This document shows positions 63,895 to 64,000 of a stretch of 64,000 nucleotides of DNA, one piece after another. Position numbers and translations under genes: made by a program. Position 1 is the stretch's first letter; each line of letters begins with the position of its first letter. The notes below the pieces were generated by a model. That model did not search any database. It saw nothing but the letters and a program-made list of their open reading frames with translations, and had not been told where the DNA came from. This stretch comes from Cyanobacteria bacterium FACHB-471 (GTDB lineage Bacteria > Cyanobacteriota > Cyanobacteriia > Elainellales > Elainellaceae). Location of the stretch: assembly GCA_014695345.1 (NCBI GenBank), contig JACJOC010000044.1:1-64000 (forward strand), in the 5' to 3' direction.

Positions 63895-64000
63895 GCTAAT
63901 TATCCTCCGAAAACTAATTAGTACAGCTCACTCGTAAGTTGGTATGCCCTACCGTACTCTAACTTTGGTTTGTGTGCTGGCGAGATGGATGCGATCGCAC

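Overview
The window reads as chromosomal DNA of a filamentous, Leptolyngbya-like cyanobacterium. The octamer GCGATCGC and its GGCGATCGCC variants recur throughout coding and spacer DNA. Several genes belong to families found almost only in cyanobacteria: DUF2973 and DUF2605, DUF928 beside a haemagglutinin-type exoprotein, the Ycf45/R3H ATPase, a giant Ser/Thr-kinase/histidine-kinase fusion, and a threonyl-tRNA synthetase without a TGS domain. I saw no rRNA, tRNA or CRISPR array.

Layout. 1-3 kb is an accessory patch: the end of an IS6-family element abuts an OLD-family nuclease gene that has lost its 5' part, followed by a Phd/VapB antitoxin with a frameshifted VapC toxin and a small XRE regulator. 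3-17.5 kb is mostly intact housekeeping and stress genes: GFA protein, S41 peptidase, BON lipoprotein, YsnF-like stress protein, SGNH lipoprotein, Ycf45/R3H ATPase, erythromycin-esterase homologue, a response regulator with Glu at the phospho-acceptor site, a HAD hydrolase and an ssuACB-type sulfonate importer. 17.8-23.2 kb is a decaying block of PAS/GAF/histidine-kinase/receiver genes with at least five frame breaks. One break is explained exactly by an 11-bp insertion that creates a perfect 32-bp palindrome.

23.4-28.5 kb holds the most interesting system: a tight minus-strand cluster rtcB - COG0523 GTPase - archease - rtcA (gaps of 3, 5 and 1 bp). It is an RNA-repair operon with a putative metallochaperone inside it. 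It converges on a baeRF-family-3 gene across a shared terminator. 30.3-38.8 kb carries a 2015-residue kinase/ATPase/histidine-kinase/receiver protein and a 799-residue partner hybrid kinase. 38.8-49.6 kb has membrane glycosyltransferase-like proteins, an IMPase, a secreted nuclease coupled to a 2Fe-2S ferredoxin, DUF2973/DUF2605, thrS, a Uma2 protein and a spore-photoproduct-lyase-like radical SAM protein. 49.7-54.8 kb is a two-partner-secretion exoprotein with DUF928.

54.8-56.5 kb is a repeat graveyard containing an IS6-type transposase fossil, two kinds of miniature inverted-repeat element and an IS-like mini-element. 56.5-64 kb holds an exported beta-carbonic anhydrase, two gene fragments joined by a deletion, a GNAT, a protein-kinase-like gene, a WYL regulator divergent from an SDR gene, a gene fossil, an alpha/beta hydrolase and a cupin. 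Two dispersed palindromic repeat families (three copies of A, two of B, plus solitary A-like cores) link these spacers. All family assignments come from reading motifs; no database search was possible.
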